DNA of 46,818 bases from an uncultured Christensenella sp. (lineage in GTDB: Bacteria; Bacillota_A; Clostridia; Christensenellales; Borkfalkiaceae), in contig CAJTTC010000014.1 in the NCBI GenBank assembly GCA_910579295.1, forward strand, positions 1-46,818, in the 5' to 3' direction. The position numbers and the translations under genes are program-made. Each line of letters starts with the position of its first letter. The stretch's first letter is position 1. Shown in pieces: positions 24,269-32,056 of the stretch. Under the pieces are notes generated by a model. The model saw only the letters and a list, made by a program, of their open reading frames with translations, was not told the DNA's origin and made no database searches.

Positions 24269-24601
24269 ATGTGGAACGAAGACAGACCTTTGGAATTGCT
24301 TAGCGGTATGCCCCGCGTATTGACAGCGGAGAACCTTGCGGAACTTCAACAGGTTATTGATAACGATAAATTTGTTAACGGTAAGGGGCTCAGAGAAGAG
24401 CTGTGCGGAAAGTATGCGCCTTTTTGCAGGCATTGCGATAAAAGCGTAGATTATCCATGCGCCGTTGCTTACGTGCGAATGAAAATCAAAGAGGGGATAG
24501 AAATATCTATGCAGGATATTCCCTCTGAAGCGCCCGCCGTTTCGGACGAGGGTGCGCCCGCTAAAAAAATCCGTATAGCTATTGCGCGTAACAGGTCTTA
24601 A
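24269..24601 (+). CDS. Small conserved-looking protein with four cysteines
   Basis: 110 residues that I cannot assign to a named family. The core is ELCGKYAPFCRHCDKSVDYP with a fourth Cys right after, a C-x6-C-x2-C-x7-C spacing with a His between the second and third. It could form a zinc or Fe-S site, or disulphides. An amphipathic N-terminal region (residues 8-35) and a basic tail (KKIRIAIARNRS) flank it. No signal peptide, so cytosolic. It has its own promoter and a strong terminator (24624-24650), so it is a monocistronic unit. The AGGCGG ribosome site fits the start. Confidence 0.65.
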   Translation: MWNEDRPLELLSGMPRVLTAENLAELQQVIDNDKFVNGKGLREELCGKYAPFCRHCDKSVDYPCAVAYVRMKIKEGIEISMQDIPSEAPAVSDEGAPAKKIRIAIARNRS

Positions 24602-24623
24602 TATTTCAATAATAATATAATTT

Positions 24624-24650
24624 CCCGCGGAATACGCCGCGGGATTTTTT
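24624..24650 (+). terminator. Terminator of the small Cys-containing gene
   Basis: CCCGCGG (24624-24630) pairs with CCGCGGG (24637-24643), then ATTTTTT. Confidence 0.9.
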
Positions 24651-24659
24651 AAATAAATA

Positions 24660-24685
24660 ATACCCAACCTGAATAGGAAGGGTAT
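24660..24685 (-). terminator. Terminator of tRNA-Thr
   Basis: Minus strand ATACCC pairs with GGGTAT with an inner CCT/AGG, then TATTATTTATT. The T-tail is interrupted, so confidence is moderate. It lies 4 nt beyond the tRNA. Confidence 0.6.
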
Positions 24686-24688
24686 AAA

Positions 24689-24764
<76 letters not shown>

Positions 24765-24791
24765 AATTCAACATATTTAACTTACTTGAAT

Positions 24792-24820
24792 ATTATATTT
24801 TAAATATTGCTTGTTGTCAA
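24792..24820 (-). promoter_or_regulatory. Promoter of tRNA-Thr
   Basis: Minus strand TTGACA (24815-24820), 17-nt spacer, TATAAT (24792-24797), about 28 nt before the tRNA. Its -35 overlaps the -35 box of the divergent CDF gene. Confidence 0.8.
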
Positions 24821-24841
24821 TTCATTTTCGAGCAATATTAT
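24814..24841 (+). promoter_or_regulatory. Promoter of the CDF transporter gene
   Basis: TTGTCA (24814-24819), 16-nt spacer, TATTAT (24836-24841). It shares most of its -35 with the opposing tRNA-Thr promoter. Confidence 0.55.
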
Positions 24842-24860
24842 AAAATTTTAGGTTTTAACA

Positions 24861-25808
24861 ATGTACGAGAATAATATAGAAAAAATAGCCGTGCGCGTAT
24901 CGGTAATTACGATAATATTCAACGCTCTGCTTACGGTGTTTAAATTTGTCGCGGGATTTTTGGGGCATTCGCTTGCAATGGTATCCGACGCCATTCATTC
25001 TGCTTCGGACGTTATGTCAACCGTCATAGTTATAATAGGTATTAAGGTTTCGGCAAAGGCGGCGGATAAGGACCATGAATTCGGACACGAAAGATACGAA
25101 TGTGTTGCGGCAATTCTGCTTGCAGTGCTGTTGTTTGCTACGGGGTGCGGTATCGGTTACAGCGGCGTCACGGCAATAATCGACGGCTCTTATAAAACTG
25201 CGCAATTACCGGATTATCTCGCAATGTCGGCGGCAATCGTGTCGATAGTTGTCAAGGAAGCAATGTTTTGGTATACCTACGTTGCGGCAAAGCGCACAAA
25301 TTCAGGAGCATTAAAGGCAGACGCATGGCATCACCGTTCCGACGCGCTTTCGTCCGTGGGCAGTCTTGTCGGTATAGTCGGCGCTATGTGCGGCGTGCCC
25401 ATTTTGGACAGTATCGCGGCAATTGTAATTTGCTTGCTGATTTTGAAGGCAGCAATAGATATCTTTATCGACGCCATAAACAAAATGACCGATAAGGCGT
25501 GCGACCCGAAAACCGAAGGGGAGATTTGCTCCTTTATTTGTTCGTGCGATGGCGTGAGGCGCGTTGACAGCCTGATGACGAGGCTTTTCGGAAACAGAAT
25601 ATACGTTGTAGTTGAAATTGCCTGCGACAAAGATTTGCTGCTTAGCGAGGCTCACGGCATTGCCGAGAACGTGCACAACGGTGTGGAAAAAGAGTTTCCG
25701 CTGGTTAAACACGTTACGGTGCACGTCAATCCGTACGACAGTAGCGACAGGCAGGCAGAAGCAACTGAAGATAATGATAAAAAGGAAACGGAAGATATAA
25801 GCGATTAA
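24861..25808 (+). CDS. Cation diffusion facilitator (CDF) metal transporter
   Basis: Inner-membrane exporter of divalent metals (Zn, Fe, Co, Mn or Cd depending on the branch). 315 residues with about six membrane segments. The metal site in helix 2 is VSDAIHSASD (Asp43, His46, Asp50), and that in helix 5 is DAWHHRSDALSS, the H-x3-D pattern of the family. The C-terminal cytosolic domain (about 205-295) is the ferredoxin-like dimerisation part with VVVEIACDKDLLL and KHVTVHVNPYD. The tail is acidic. The metal cannot be predicted with confidence. No start-adjacent ribosome site is strong. Confidence 0.92.
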   Translation: MYENNIEKIAVRVSVITIIFNALLTVFKFVAGFLGHSLAMVSDAIHSASDVMSTVIVIIGIKVSAKAADKDHEFGHERYECVAAILLAVLLFATGCGIGYSGVTAIIDGSYKTAQLPDYLAMSAAIVSIVVKEAMFWYTYVAAKRTNSGALKADAWHHRSDALSSVGSLVGIVGAMCGVPILDSIAAIVICLLILKAAIDIFIDAINKMTDKACDPKTEGEICSFICSCDGVRRVDSLMTRLFGNRIYVVVEIACDKDLLLSEAHGIAENVHNGVEKEFPLVKHVTVHVNPYDSSDRQAEATEDNDKKETEDISD

Positions 25809-25810
25809 AA

Positions 25811-25830
25811 ATGCGGGCATTTGCCCGCAT
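25811..25830 (-). terminator. Bidirectional terminator between the CDF gene and the loader-like gene
   Basis: ATGCGGGC/GCCCGCAT perfect 8-bp stem with a 4-nt loop. On the minus strand TTTTT follows at once. On the plus strand TAAGTTCATTTTTT follows at a small distance. It serves both converging genes. Confidence 0.85.
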
Positions 25831-25835
25831 TAAGT

Positions 25836-26447
25836 TCATTTTTTATTCGGTTTTTTATCTGTGATTTGCGGCGTGCCCGAAGTCAAGGCCTTAACGTCTT
25901 GAGCCAACGCTAAATATTTCTGCGCTTCGATTTTATTTGCGCGTTGCTTTTTAAGTATGGGCATTTGTTTAAAAAAACGCGACCTTTCATACTGCATAGC
26001 TTCGGGCGACATTTCCGCCAGCTCTACAAGAGTCGAAGCGTTCACGACGAATAACTTCAATTCCTCGCTCAAACTGCCGTATATCTCGTCGATTTTTCGG
26101 TTTGCCCAATCAAAATGCTGCGGATAGGAAAGGTAGCGGGAAACGTCATAGGCTCTTCCGAGCACGGAGTTCAATTCCGCCCAAAGCTCCTCGTCTGTAC
26201 TTTTATCGGGTGAAAGAAGGCTTTCCGTTTCCTCGACGATATTAGCTAATCTCGGGGCAAACTCGTTTTTCTTTATTAAGTTTGTTAATGCGCGAAAAAT
26301 AACCTCGCTTGGGTAATCTTTAAGACTTTCGTACCAAAAATCGCGCAACGTAAGCGTTTGTTCGGCGTTATAACCCGAATATGCGTTATCATAATTTATA
26401 CGCAACAATTCGATTATTTTAAGCACGTCGTTGTGTGTCAATTGCAT
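25836..26447 (-). CDS. Helicase-loader/G39P-like replication protein
   Basis: 203 residues. The N-terminal 65 residues (NDVLKIIELLRINYDNAYSG, TLRDFWYESLKDYPSEVIFR, ALTNLIKKNEFAPRLANI) have the helical pattern of the G39P/loader-and-inhibitor domain known from phage SPP1 and from chromosomal replication loci of Bacillota. The C-terminal half is helical and charged. No Walker A motif is seen, so it is not a DnaC/DnaI-type ATPase. It follows the DnaD-repeat gene by 4 nt on the minus strand, which suggests joint work on delivering DnaB helicase. dnaB itself lies 6 kb downstream on the other strand. Confidence 0.7.
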   Translation of the reverse strand: MQLTHNDVLKIIELLRINYDNAYSGYNAEQTLTLRDFWYESLKDYPSEVIFRALTNLIKKNEFAPRLANIVEETESLLSPDKSTDEELWAELNSVLGRAYDVSRYLSYPQHFDWANRKIDEIYGSLSEELKLFVVNASTLVELAEMSPEAMQYERSRFFKQMPILKKQRANKIEAQKYLALAQDVKALTSGTPQITDKKPNKK

Positions 26448-26451
26448 AATT

Positions 26452-27858
26452 TTAATCCTCGTCAGGGTTGTATAACGATTTTAATATATCGTAGTCGCGT
26501 TGCCGTTGAGCGGCTTTTGCCGTTTGTTTAAAGCTTTGTCCGTTTTCGGGGATTTGCTCAACGGTATAAACGCCGCCGTTCTTCCACGTCGATAGCAGGT
26601 AGTTAACCGCCGCCATAGGGTTGTTTTTACCCGCGGAGAGCTCCGCCGCTTTAATTATCATAGCCTCGTTAAATCCCCAATCACGCCAGCGTGTAAGCGC
26701 CTGTCTGTCGTACGGAATGATTTTTCTTGTCAATCCGCAGGCGGTATGTATTGTCTTAATAAATTTATCGTCCTCGGCGAGCTGGTTAAGCAGATGAGTT
26801 ACGCTCTCGTCATCGACAAATGCGCCGCCGTACAGAGTGCCTACAAAATCGTTCGTTGCGTCAAAGGAATTTCTTCCGCTGAGAAAACAATACTTTGCAA
26901 TATTTATTATCGCCTCAGTGCTAAATCCGTATCCGCACCAAACGCTTACGTAATTTTCAACGTAAGGAGTAGCGTCCGATACGTATACGCCGAGAGTCTT
27001 CGCGACGCCGACAGCCGTTTCGTAAAGGGAAGTCCTTGTCTTTCGATAGTCCTCGATTTCTTTTATATCGTATTTGCTGTTTCTGTTCAGCTCCTGCATA
27101 ACGCCGTCAAGCTTTTCAAACGACTTGACTTTGAAGGTTTTGGCGGCGCAGACGATAGCATCCTCGGTAAACCCCATTGACAGCCACCCGTTGAGCGTTT
27201 CGCCGTCCTCGACCTCGGGCTGTCTTTTTACCGAGCAGGCGGCAAAAACCTTGATGAGCGTGGAGGTGGCGGCGGTATACGATGAGAGTCTTTCTTCAAC
27301 CTGTGCCGCCGTAGTAATACCGTCCGCATAGAAGTTTTTGGCTACTTTTTTTATGTATGCTCCGTTAATTTTATCGCCTTTAAGCCCAACACAGTAATTG
27401 ACAATCATTACGATTGCGTTGCGCTCGAAGCCGTAGTCTTCAAGCAAAATGAGATATTCGCGGTATTCGTTCTGACTTATCATTCTGCCCGACAGAATTG
27501 CCTGCAACTCGTCGTAAAGACCGTCGTATTTCTCGGGGTGAAGCTTTTTGGGCTTGCCGTAAAAATTTTCGCAGTCGAGAATTTTTATTTCGAACGGAAT
27601 TTTGGAGGTTACGGCTACAAGCTCTAATTCGTCAAGATACTCGAAGCGCTCCTTTACGTCGTCTTCGGTAAGTTGAAGCTTTTTAGCCAAATCTTCAAGT
27701 GTATAAGCCGTCTGACCGTTTTGGTAGAGGTACAGAGCATAGAGGTATACCTTGACGGCGACGGGGTCTAACTCCGCCAAATACCGCGTTATAAATTTGT
27801 TTTCGACGCTCGTAACCGATTTTCTTGTCAGTTCTTCCGCTACCGAAATAAAAGCCAT
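26452..27858 (-). CDS. DnaD-domain protein with repeated DnaD modules
   Basis: 468 residues. An N-terminal winged-helix-like part (about 30-95, DPVAVKVYLYALYLYQNGQT) is followed by one recognisable DnaD module (about 130-190, LLEDYGFERNAIVMIVNYC through INGAYIKKVAKNFYADGITT) and three shorter look-alikes beginning NGWLSMGFTEDAIV (about 223), VSVWCGYGFSTEAI (about 304) and LTRWRDWGFNEAMI (about 388). DnaD and DnaB of Bacillus help load the replicative helicase and remodel DnaA-bound origin DNA. The normal size is 230-470, with one or two modules. Probably co-transcribed with the loader-like gene 4 nt downstream. GGGAG precedes ATG. Confidence 0.85.
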   Translation of the reverse strand: MAFISVAEELTRKSVTSVENKFITRYLAELDPVAVKVYLYALYLYQNGQTAYTLEDLAKKLQLTEDDVKERFEYLDELELVAVTSKIPFEIKILDCENFYGKPKKLHPEKYDGLYDELQAILSGRMISQNEYREYLILLEDYGFERNAIVMIVNYCVGLKGDKINGAYIKKVAKNFYADGITTAAQVEERLSSYTAATSTLIKVFAACSVKRQPEVEDGETLNGWLSMGFTEDAIVCAAKTFKVKSFEKLDGVMQELNRNSKYDIKEIEDYRKTRTSLYETAVGVAKTLGVYVSDATPYVENYVSVWCGYGFSTEAIINIAKYCFLSGRNSFDATNDFVGTLYGGAFVDDESVTHLLNQLAEDDKFIKTIHTACGLTRKIIPYDRQALTRWRDWGFNEAMIIKAAELSAGKNNPMAAVNYLLSTWKNGGVYTVEQIPENGQSFKQTAKAAQRQRDYDILKSLYNPDED

Positions 27859-27970
27859 TTCAAAACTCCCGCTTAACGCTTGATTTATCCGACAAAAAGG
27901 AATATAATGTTATCCGTAGGTTTTAATTTAACCTGTGAAAATAATCGCCTTTTGTAAAGATGTGTCTAAT

Positions 27971-27999
27971 ATTATAACCGACAGATTAAAAAAATGCAA
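27971..27999 (-). promoter_or_regulatory. Promoter of the DnaD-repeat/loader operon
   Basis: Minus strand TTGCAT (27994-27999), 17-nt spacer, TATAAT (27971-27976), giving a leader of about 110 nt. For the divergent gene at 28100 I see no convincing promoter in the same gap. Confidence 0.7.
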
Positions 28000-28099
28000 T
28001 TGATTTCAATACTTTAAACGTTACGTAAGCAAGGCGCTCTATATTTCATATTATATAAATTATATCGCATAGTTTTTGCGTGGAACTGAGGTGAGGGTT

Positions 28100-29773
28100 G
28101 TGGCAAAAATTTTAACGCCTGTATCTCTATGGAAAAATTTTAACGATAAACTCGAAGTAATGCCCGTTACGCTTGGCGAGAAAGTTGACGGCGGGGTTAA
28201 ATTCGAGTACCTTAATTTCTCCGGCAGGGATACGGGAATGGGCAGAGTTACCGTTTACGGTGTGCTCGCGACAAGAGAAGTAAATCCTGCACATGAATGT
28301 GTTCTCATTTTGCGCGACAGTCTTGACGACGTTGACGAGGAGTTGCTTGCTCACTTTGTTCAGCACGGTTACAGCGTTCTGTGCGTTGATTACGGCGGTG
28401 AGCGCGACGGCGTGGAGCGTTACACTCAATATCCCGGCAACGTGCGGTATGCAAACGCCGTTTGGGCGGGGCGTTATAAGGACCATGCGGACATAAGCGC
28501 CGACCATACCTGTTGGTACGAATGGGTAGCGGTGGGTATCTATGCGCGCAAATTTTTAAGCGAAAGGTTTGATACTCAAAATATCGGCGTTGTGGGCATA
28601 CGCGACGGCGGCGAAATTGTGTGGAAGCTTGCATATGCGGCTCAATTTTCCTGCGCGGCTGTGATAGGCGCGTGCGGTTGGAGAGCTTATAAGGGCTACG
28701 GCAAGTTCAGCGACAAAGAGCCGGAGTTTGACGACGAAAGATACAGGTTTGTAGCAGGAATAGACTCTCAGGCTTATGCTCCCTATGTAAGATGCCCCAT
28801 ACTTATGCTTTGCACGACAAACGACCCCTCTTATGACTGCGACAGGGCGTACGACACATTCTCGCGTATCAATCCCGAATTTACAAGGCAAAGCTGTATA
28901 GCGTATTCGATTAATTGCAGTAACCGTGTTGACGCACGCTCAACCAACGACTTGTTTATGTTTTTGGACAGCTTCGTTAAGGGCAGACACGTGTTCATAC
29001 CAAAGCCCGTCGAGGTCGACGTGTTTTCTGACGAAAATAACGATCTTGTAGCGCGGGTTTTATGCGACAGTTTGGGTATAATAGAAAAGTGCGGAGTCTA
29101 TTTTGCCGAGGACAGCTACGATTCGGCTACGCGCGCATGGACTGCGGCAACTCTCAAAAGAACTATAAACCCGATAGAAAGCGAATTTTATCTCAATCTA
29201 TATGAAAAAACCTCGGCGATTTTCGTGCTGTGCTACGCCGTCTATTCTAACGGATTTACGGTTTGGTCAAAGTTGAAAATCAAGAAGGTAAGCGGTAATT
29301 TCCGTAACGGTAGCGCAAAATCAAGCATAATCTATACAAGTAAGTTCGGCACGGAATGTTTTTCGATTGCCGATTGTACGGACTACGATGTGGGCGGTAT
29401 TTTACTGACTGATAACGACGTTTTGCCGCGCATTGTAACAATCGAGGGGTTAATGGGAATATATTCAAAGTGCGGGCTTATGACAAACAGAATTAAAAGT
29501 CCGCAGTACGCTCCCGATAAGGACAGTATATTGAAGCTTGACGTTTGCTCGGAGGAGGATATCACCCTGGAAGTCAGCTTGCGCAATACTGTCGACGGCA
29601 ATTTTTACTCGGTTAAGCTCTACATTCTGGGCGGAGTGTGGCAAAGTCAGGCGTTAAAGCCTAAGGTATTTAAAAATCAGAACGGCGTTTCGCTGACAAG
29701 TTTTGCCGATTGCGAGGCTCTTTCGGTAATCGGCAGTGGGAAATTTGCCTTGAATAATTTAATCTGGCTGTAA
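28100..29773 (+). CDS. Alpha/beta-hydrolase-fold protein, probably catalytically inactive
   Basis: 557 residues. Resembles the large two-domain esterase/dienelactone-hydrolase relatives: strand-loop VLILRDSL, oxyanion region LCVDYGGERDG, nucleophile elbow GVVGIRDGGEIVWKLAY, and acid loop LMLCTTNDPSYDCDRAYDTF. The elbow, normally G-x-S-x-G-G, has Asp at the nucleophile site (about residue 169). The usual His position near the end of the domain reads NCSNRVD, with Asn in its place. So at least two triad residues are changed, and it is likely a binding or structural protein. The C-terminal 250 residues look like beta-rich binding modules. Start: GTG 28100 has GAGGTGA 5 nt upstream; an in-frame TTG at 28076 exists but has no such site. 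No signal peptide. Lies 3 nt before lepB. Confidence 0.7.
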   Translation: MAKILTPVSLWKNFNDKLEVMPVTLGEKVDGGVKFEYLNFSGRDTGMGRVTVYGVLATREVNPAHECVLILRDSLDDVDEELLAHFVQHGYSVLCVDYGGERDGVERYTQYPGNVRYANAVWAGRYKDHADISADHTCWYEWVAVGIYARKFLSERFDTQNIGVVGIRDGGEIVWKLAYAAQFSCAAVIGACGWRAYKGYGKFSDKEPEFDDERYRFVAGIDSQAYAPYVRCPILMLCTTNDPSYDCDRAYDTFSRINPEFTRQSCIAYSINCSNRVDARSTNDLFMFLDSFVKGRHVFIPKPVEVDVFSDENNDLVARVLCDSLGIIEKCGVYFAEDSYDSATRAWTAATLKRTINPIESEFYLNLYEKTSAIFVLCYAVYSNGFTVWSKLKIKKVSGNFRNGSAKSSIIYTSKFGTECFSIADCTDYDVGGILLTDNDVLPRIVTIEGLMGIYSKCGLMTNRIKSPQYAPDKDSILKLDVCSEEDITLEVSLRNTVDGNFYSVKLYILGGVWQSQALKPKVFKNQNGVSLTSFADCEALSVIGSGKFALNNLIWL

Positions 29774-29776
29774 TAA

Positions 29777-30388
29777 ATGCGAAAAAATTTAGTTTATAGT
29801 AAGGATAAAGCGGAGTCGGCGTTGTCGTTTCTCGCGTGCGTGTTAATGGGCTTGCTTCTCGTGATTGCCGTTGCGCGTTTGGCGTTTTCACTCTGTTATA
29901 TAAAAGTTTACGTCGTCGGCTCGTCGATGTCGAATACGTTGAGCGGCGCACCTGCCCGTGATTCGGAAGGCGGCGAGTACGTCTACGCTTTCAAGAGCGA
30001 TACTCCGAGGCGCGGCGATATCGTCATTGTCGAAACGGAGAAAAAAACGCTCATTAAAAGAGTGGTTGCTCTTGGCGGCGATACGGTTGAGTTGAAGGAA
30101 GGCGTGCTCTATCTCAACGGGAAGATTAAGGACGAACCATACGTCAGTGCAGAAAATAATACGCCGTCAAGGAACAATTTTGCGCAGATAAAAGTGCCCG
30201 ATGGCTGTATGTTCTGTCTTGGCGATAACCGCGACGTGAGTATCGACAGCCGTTCCGAAGAATACGGCTGTATGCCTGTTGAATGGACTGCGGGCATCGT
30301 AGCCGATTGGTCTATGTCATGCAAGGGCGCGATTACGGCGTTCAACACATTTTTTGATTTTACTCTGCCTAATGCTTTCGGGCGATAA
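29777..30388 (+). CDS. lepB: Signal peptidase I (Lys type)
   Basis: Removes signal peptides at the outer face of the membrane. 203 residues with one N-terminal membrane segment (about 14-38). Then GSSMSNTL (nucleophile Ser50), LIKRVVALGGDTV (general-base Lys94) and LGDNRDVSIDSRSEEYG (box E), which are the standard bacterial catalytic boxes. The insertion before box D is short, and GSSM is followed by the slightly unusual loop SGAPARDSEGGEY. Distinct from the His-type enzyme at 405. Follows the pseudo-hydrolase with 3 nt between them. Confidence 0.95.
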   Translation: MRKNLVYSKDKAESALSFLACVLMGLLLVIAVARLAFSLCYIKVYVVGSSMSNTLSGAPARDSEGGEYVYAFKSDTPRRGDIVIVETEKKTLIKRVVALGGDTVELKEGVLYLNGKIKDEPYVSAENNTPSRNNFAQIKVPDGCMFCLGDNRDVSIDSRSEEYGCMPVEWTAGIVADWSMSCKGAITAFNTFFDFTLPNAFGR

Positions 30389-30409
30389 TAAATTTTTACG
30401 GAGAAGTAT

Positions 30410-30679
30410 ATGCGAGCTGTTGTAACAGTTGTAGGAAAAGACAAAACAGGTATAATTTCTAAGGTGAGCACGTTTCTTGCCGATAAGTCGGTCAATATTC
30501 TCGATATCAGTCAGACTATACTCGAAGAATATTTTGCAATGATTATGCTTGTCGATTTAACTAACGCCAAATTGAAGCTTGCCGACCTTGCGGAGGAATG
30601 CAGGGTAATGGGCGAAAAGATAGGAATGTCGGTGCACGTTCAGCATGAAGACATTTTTAACGCTATGCACAGCGTCTGA
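30410..30679 (+). CDS. ACT-domain protein (UPF0237/GcvR-like)
   Basis: 89 residues, one ACT domain: VVTVVGKDKTGIISKVSTFL, then VNILDISQTILEEYFAMIMLV. ACT domains bind small ligands, often amino acids, and this subgroup nearly always stands beside a DUF711/UPF0210 gene, as here (8 nt gap). The pair probably forms a regulated enzyme or sensor; the ligand is unknown. Confidence 0.88.
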   Translation: MRAVVTVVGKDKTGIISKVSTFLADKSVNILDISQTILEEYFAMIMLVDLTNAKLKLADLAEECRVMGEKIGMSVHVQHEDIFNAMHSV

Positions 30680-30687
30680 GGTGTGCG

Positions 30688-32043
30688 ATGTTCAATTATA
30701 AACAGGTACTTGAAACTATAGAAATGGTTGAGCGCGAACACCTCGATATCAGGACGGTAACAATGGGTGTTTCGCTTCTTCCGTGCATAAGAGCAACGGG
30801 CGAAGAGACGGCTCGGGCGGTTTACGATCTGGTATGCAAAAAGGCGCAGAATATCGTCAAGGTTACGGAAGAGCTGTCTCGGGAGTACGGAATTCCCATC
30901 GTCAATAAGCGCGTTTCCGTTACGCCCGTCAGCATAATATGCGCGCCGTTTGCCGACAAAGCTCCGCTTATAGGAAGAGCTTTGGACAGAGCGGCTAAGA
31001 CTTTGGGTATAGATTTTCTCGGCGGTTATTCCGCGCTTGTGCATAAGGGCACTGCCGACTACGAGGAAACGTTTTTAAAGAGCATTCCCGAGGTGCTTGC
31101 GTCAACGGATATGCTTTGTTCGTCCGTAAACGTCGGCTCCTCCAAGTCTGGCATAAATATGGACGCCGTCAGGCTTATGGGACAGGTGGTTAAGGATACG
31201 GCGGCGGCTACTTCCGACAGGGACGGCTTCGGCTGCGCCAAGCTTGTCGTTTTCTGTAACGCGGTAGAGGACAACCCCTTTATGGCGGGTGCGTTTCACG
31301 GCATAGGTGAAAGCGATACCGTAATAAACGTGGGAGTATCAGGTCCCGGCGTAGTACAGCACGCAATAGAGGCTGTTCCCGACGCTGACATTGCCGAGCT
31401 TGCGGAAACGATTAAGTGCACGGCGTTTAAGATTACGAGAGCAGGACAGTTGATTGCGAGAGAAGCGGCTAAACGGCTCAATGCAAGGTTCGGCATAGTC
31501 GATTTGTCGCTTGCACCTACGCCTGCGCGCGGCGATTCTGTTGCACAGATTTTGGAGGCTATGGGGCTTGAAAGCGTTGGTACGCACGGCACGACGGCGT
31601 GTCTTGCAATGCTCAACGACGCGGTGAAGAAGGGCGGCGTTATGGCGAGCTCGAGGGTCGGCGGACTTTCCGGCGCGTTTATACCCGTCTCGGAAGATAT
31701 AGGTATGATAGAGGCTGCCGAGCGCGGCGACATAAATCTGGACAAGCTTGAAGCGATGACTGCGGTATGTTCGGTGGGGTTGGATATGATAGCTATCCCC
31801 GGTGATACGCCCGCTTCAACTATAAGCGCTATTATAGCGGACGAGGCGGCGATAGGAATGATAAATAACAAAACGACTGCAGTAAGAGTTATTCCCGTGC
31901 CGAATAAAGGCGTCGGCGAAGAGGTCAATTTCGGCGGCTTGCTCGGGCGCGCTCCTATAATGCCCGTACACGGCAAATCAAGCGAAAAATTTATTTCGCG
32001 CGGAGGACTGATTCCCGCTCCTATTCATTCTAATAAAAATTAA
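30688..32043 (+). CDS. UPF0210/DUF711 family protein
   Basis: 451 residues, as usual for the family (about 450). The start MVEREHLDIRTVTMGVSLLP and the later SMGASSRVGGLSGAF-like glycine-rich segments, with CAKLVVFCNAVEDNPFMAG and LDLSLAPTPARGDSVAQI, match DUF711. Structurally related to glycyl-radical fold proteins, though the activity is not established. Partner of the ACT gene 8 nt upstream. Followed at 13 nt by pepF. Confidence 0.9.
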   Translation: MFNYKQVLETIEMVEREHLDIRTVTMGVSLLPCIRATGEETARAVYDLVCKKAQNIVKVTEELSREYGIPIVNKRVSVTPVSIICAPFADKAPLIGRALDRAAKTLGIDFLGGYSALVHKGTADYEETFLKSIPEVLASTDMLCSSVNVGSSKSGINMDAVRLMGQVVKDTAAATSDRDGFGCAKLVVFCNAVEDNPFMAGAFHGIGESDTVINVGVSGPGVVQHAIEAVPDADIAELAETIKCTAFKITRAGQLIAREAAKRLNARFGIVDLSLAPTPARGDSVAQILEAMGLESVGTHGTTACLAMLNDAVKKGGVMASSRVGGLSGAFIPVSEDIGMIEAAERGDINLDKLEAMTAVCSVGLDMIAIPGDTPASTISAIIADEAAIGMINNKTTAVRVIPVPNKGVGEEVNFGGLLGRAPIMPVHGKSSEKFISRGGLIPAPIHSNKN

Positions 32044-32056
32044 AAGGGGAAATTAT

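Noticed and set aside
31296..31976. Minus-strand open frame of 226 codons opposite the DUF711 gene
   Set aside because: It is antisense to a strongly supported gene and its Ser/Pro/Ile-rich sequence is typical of a reverse shadow.
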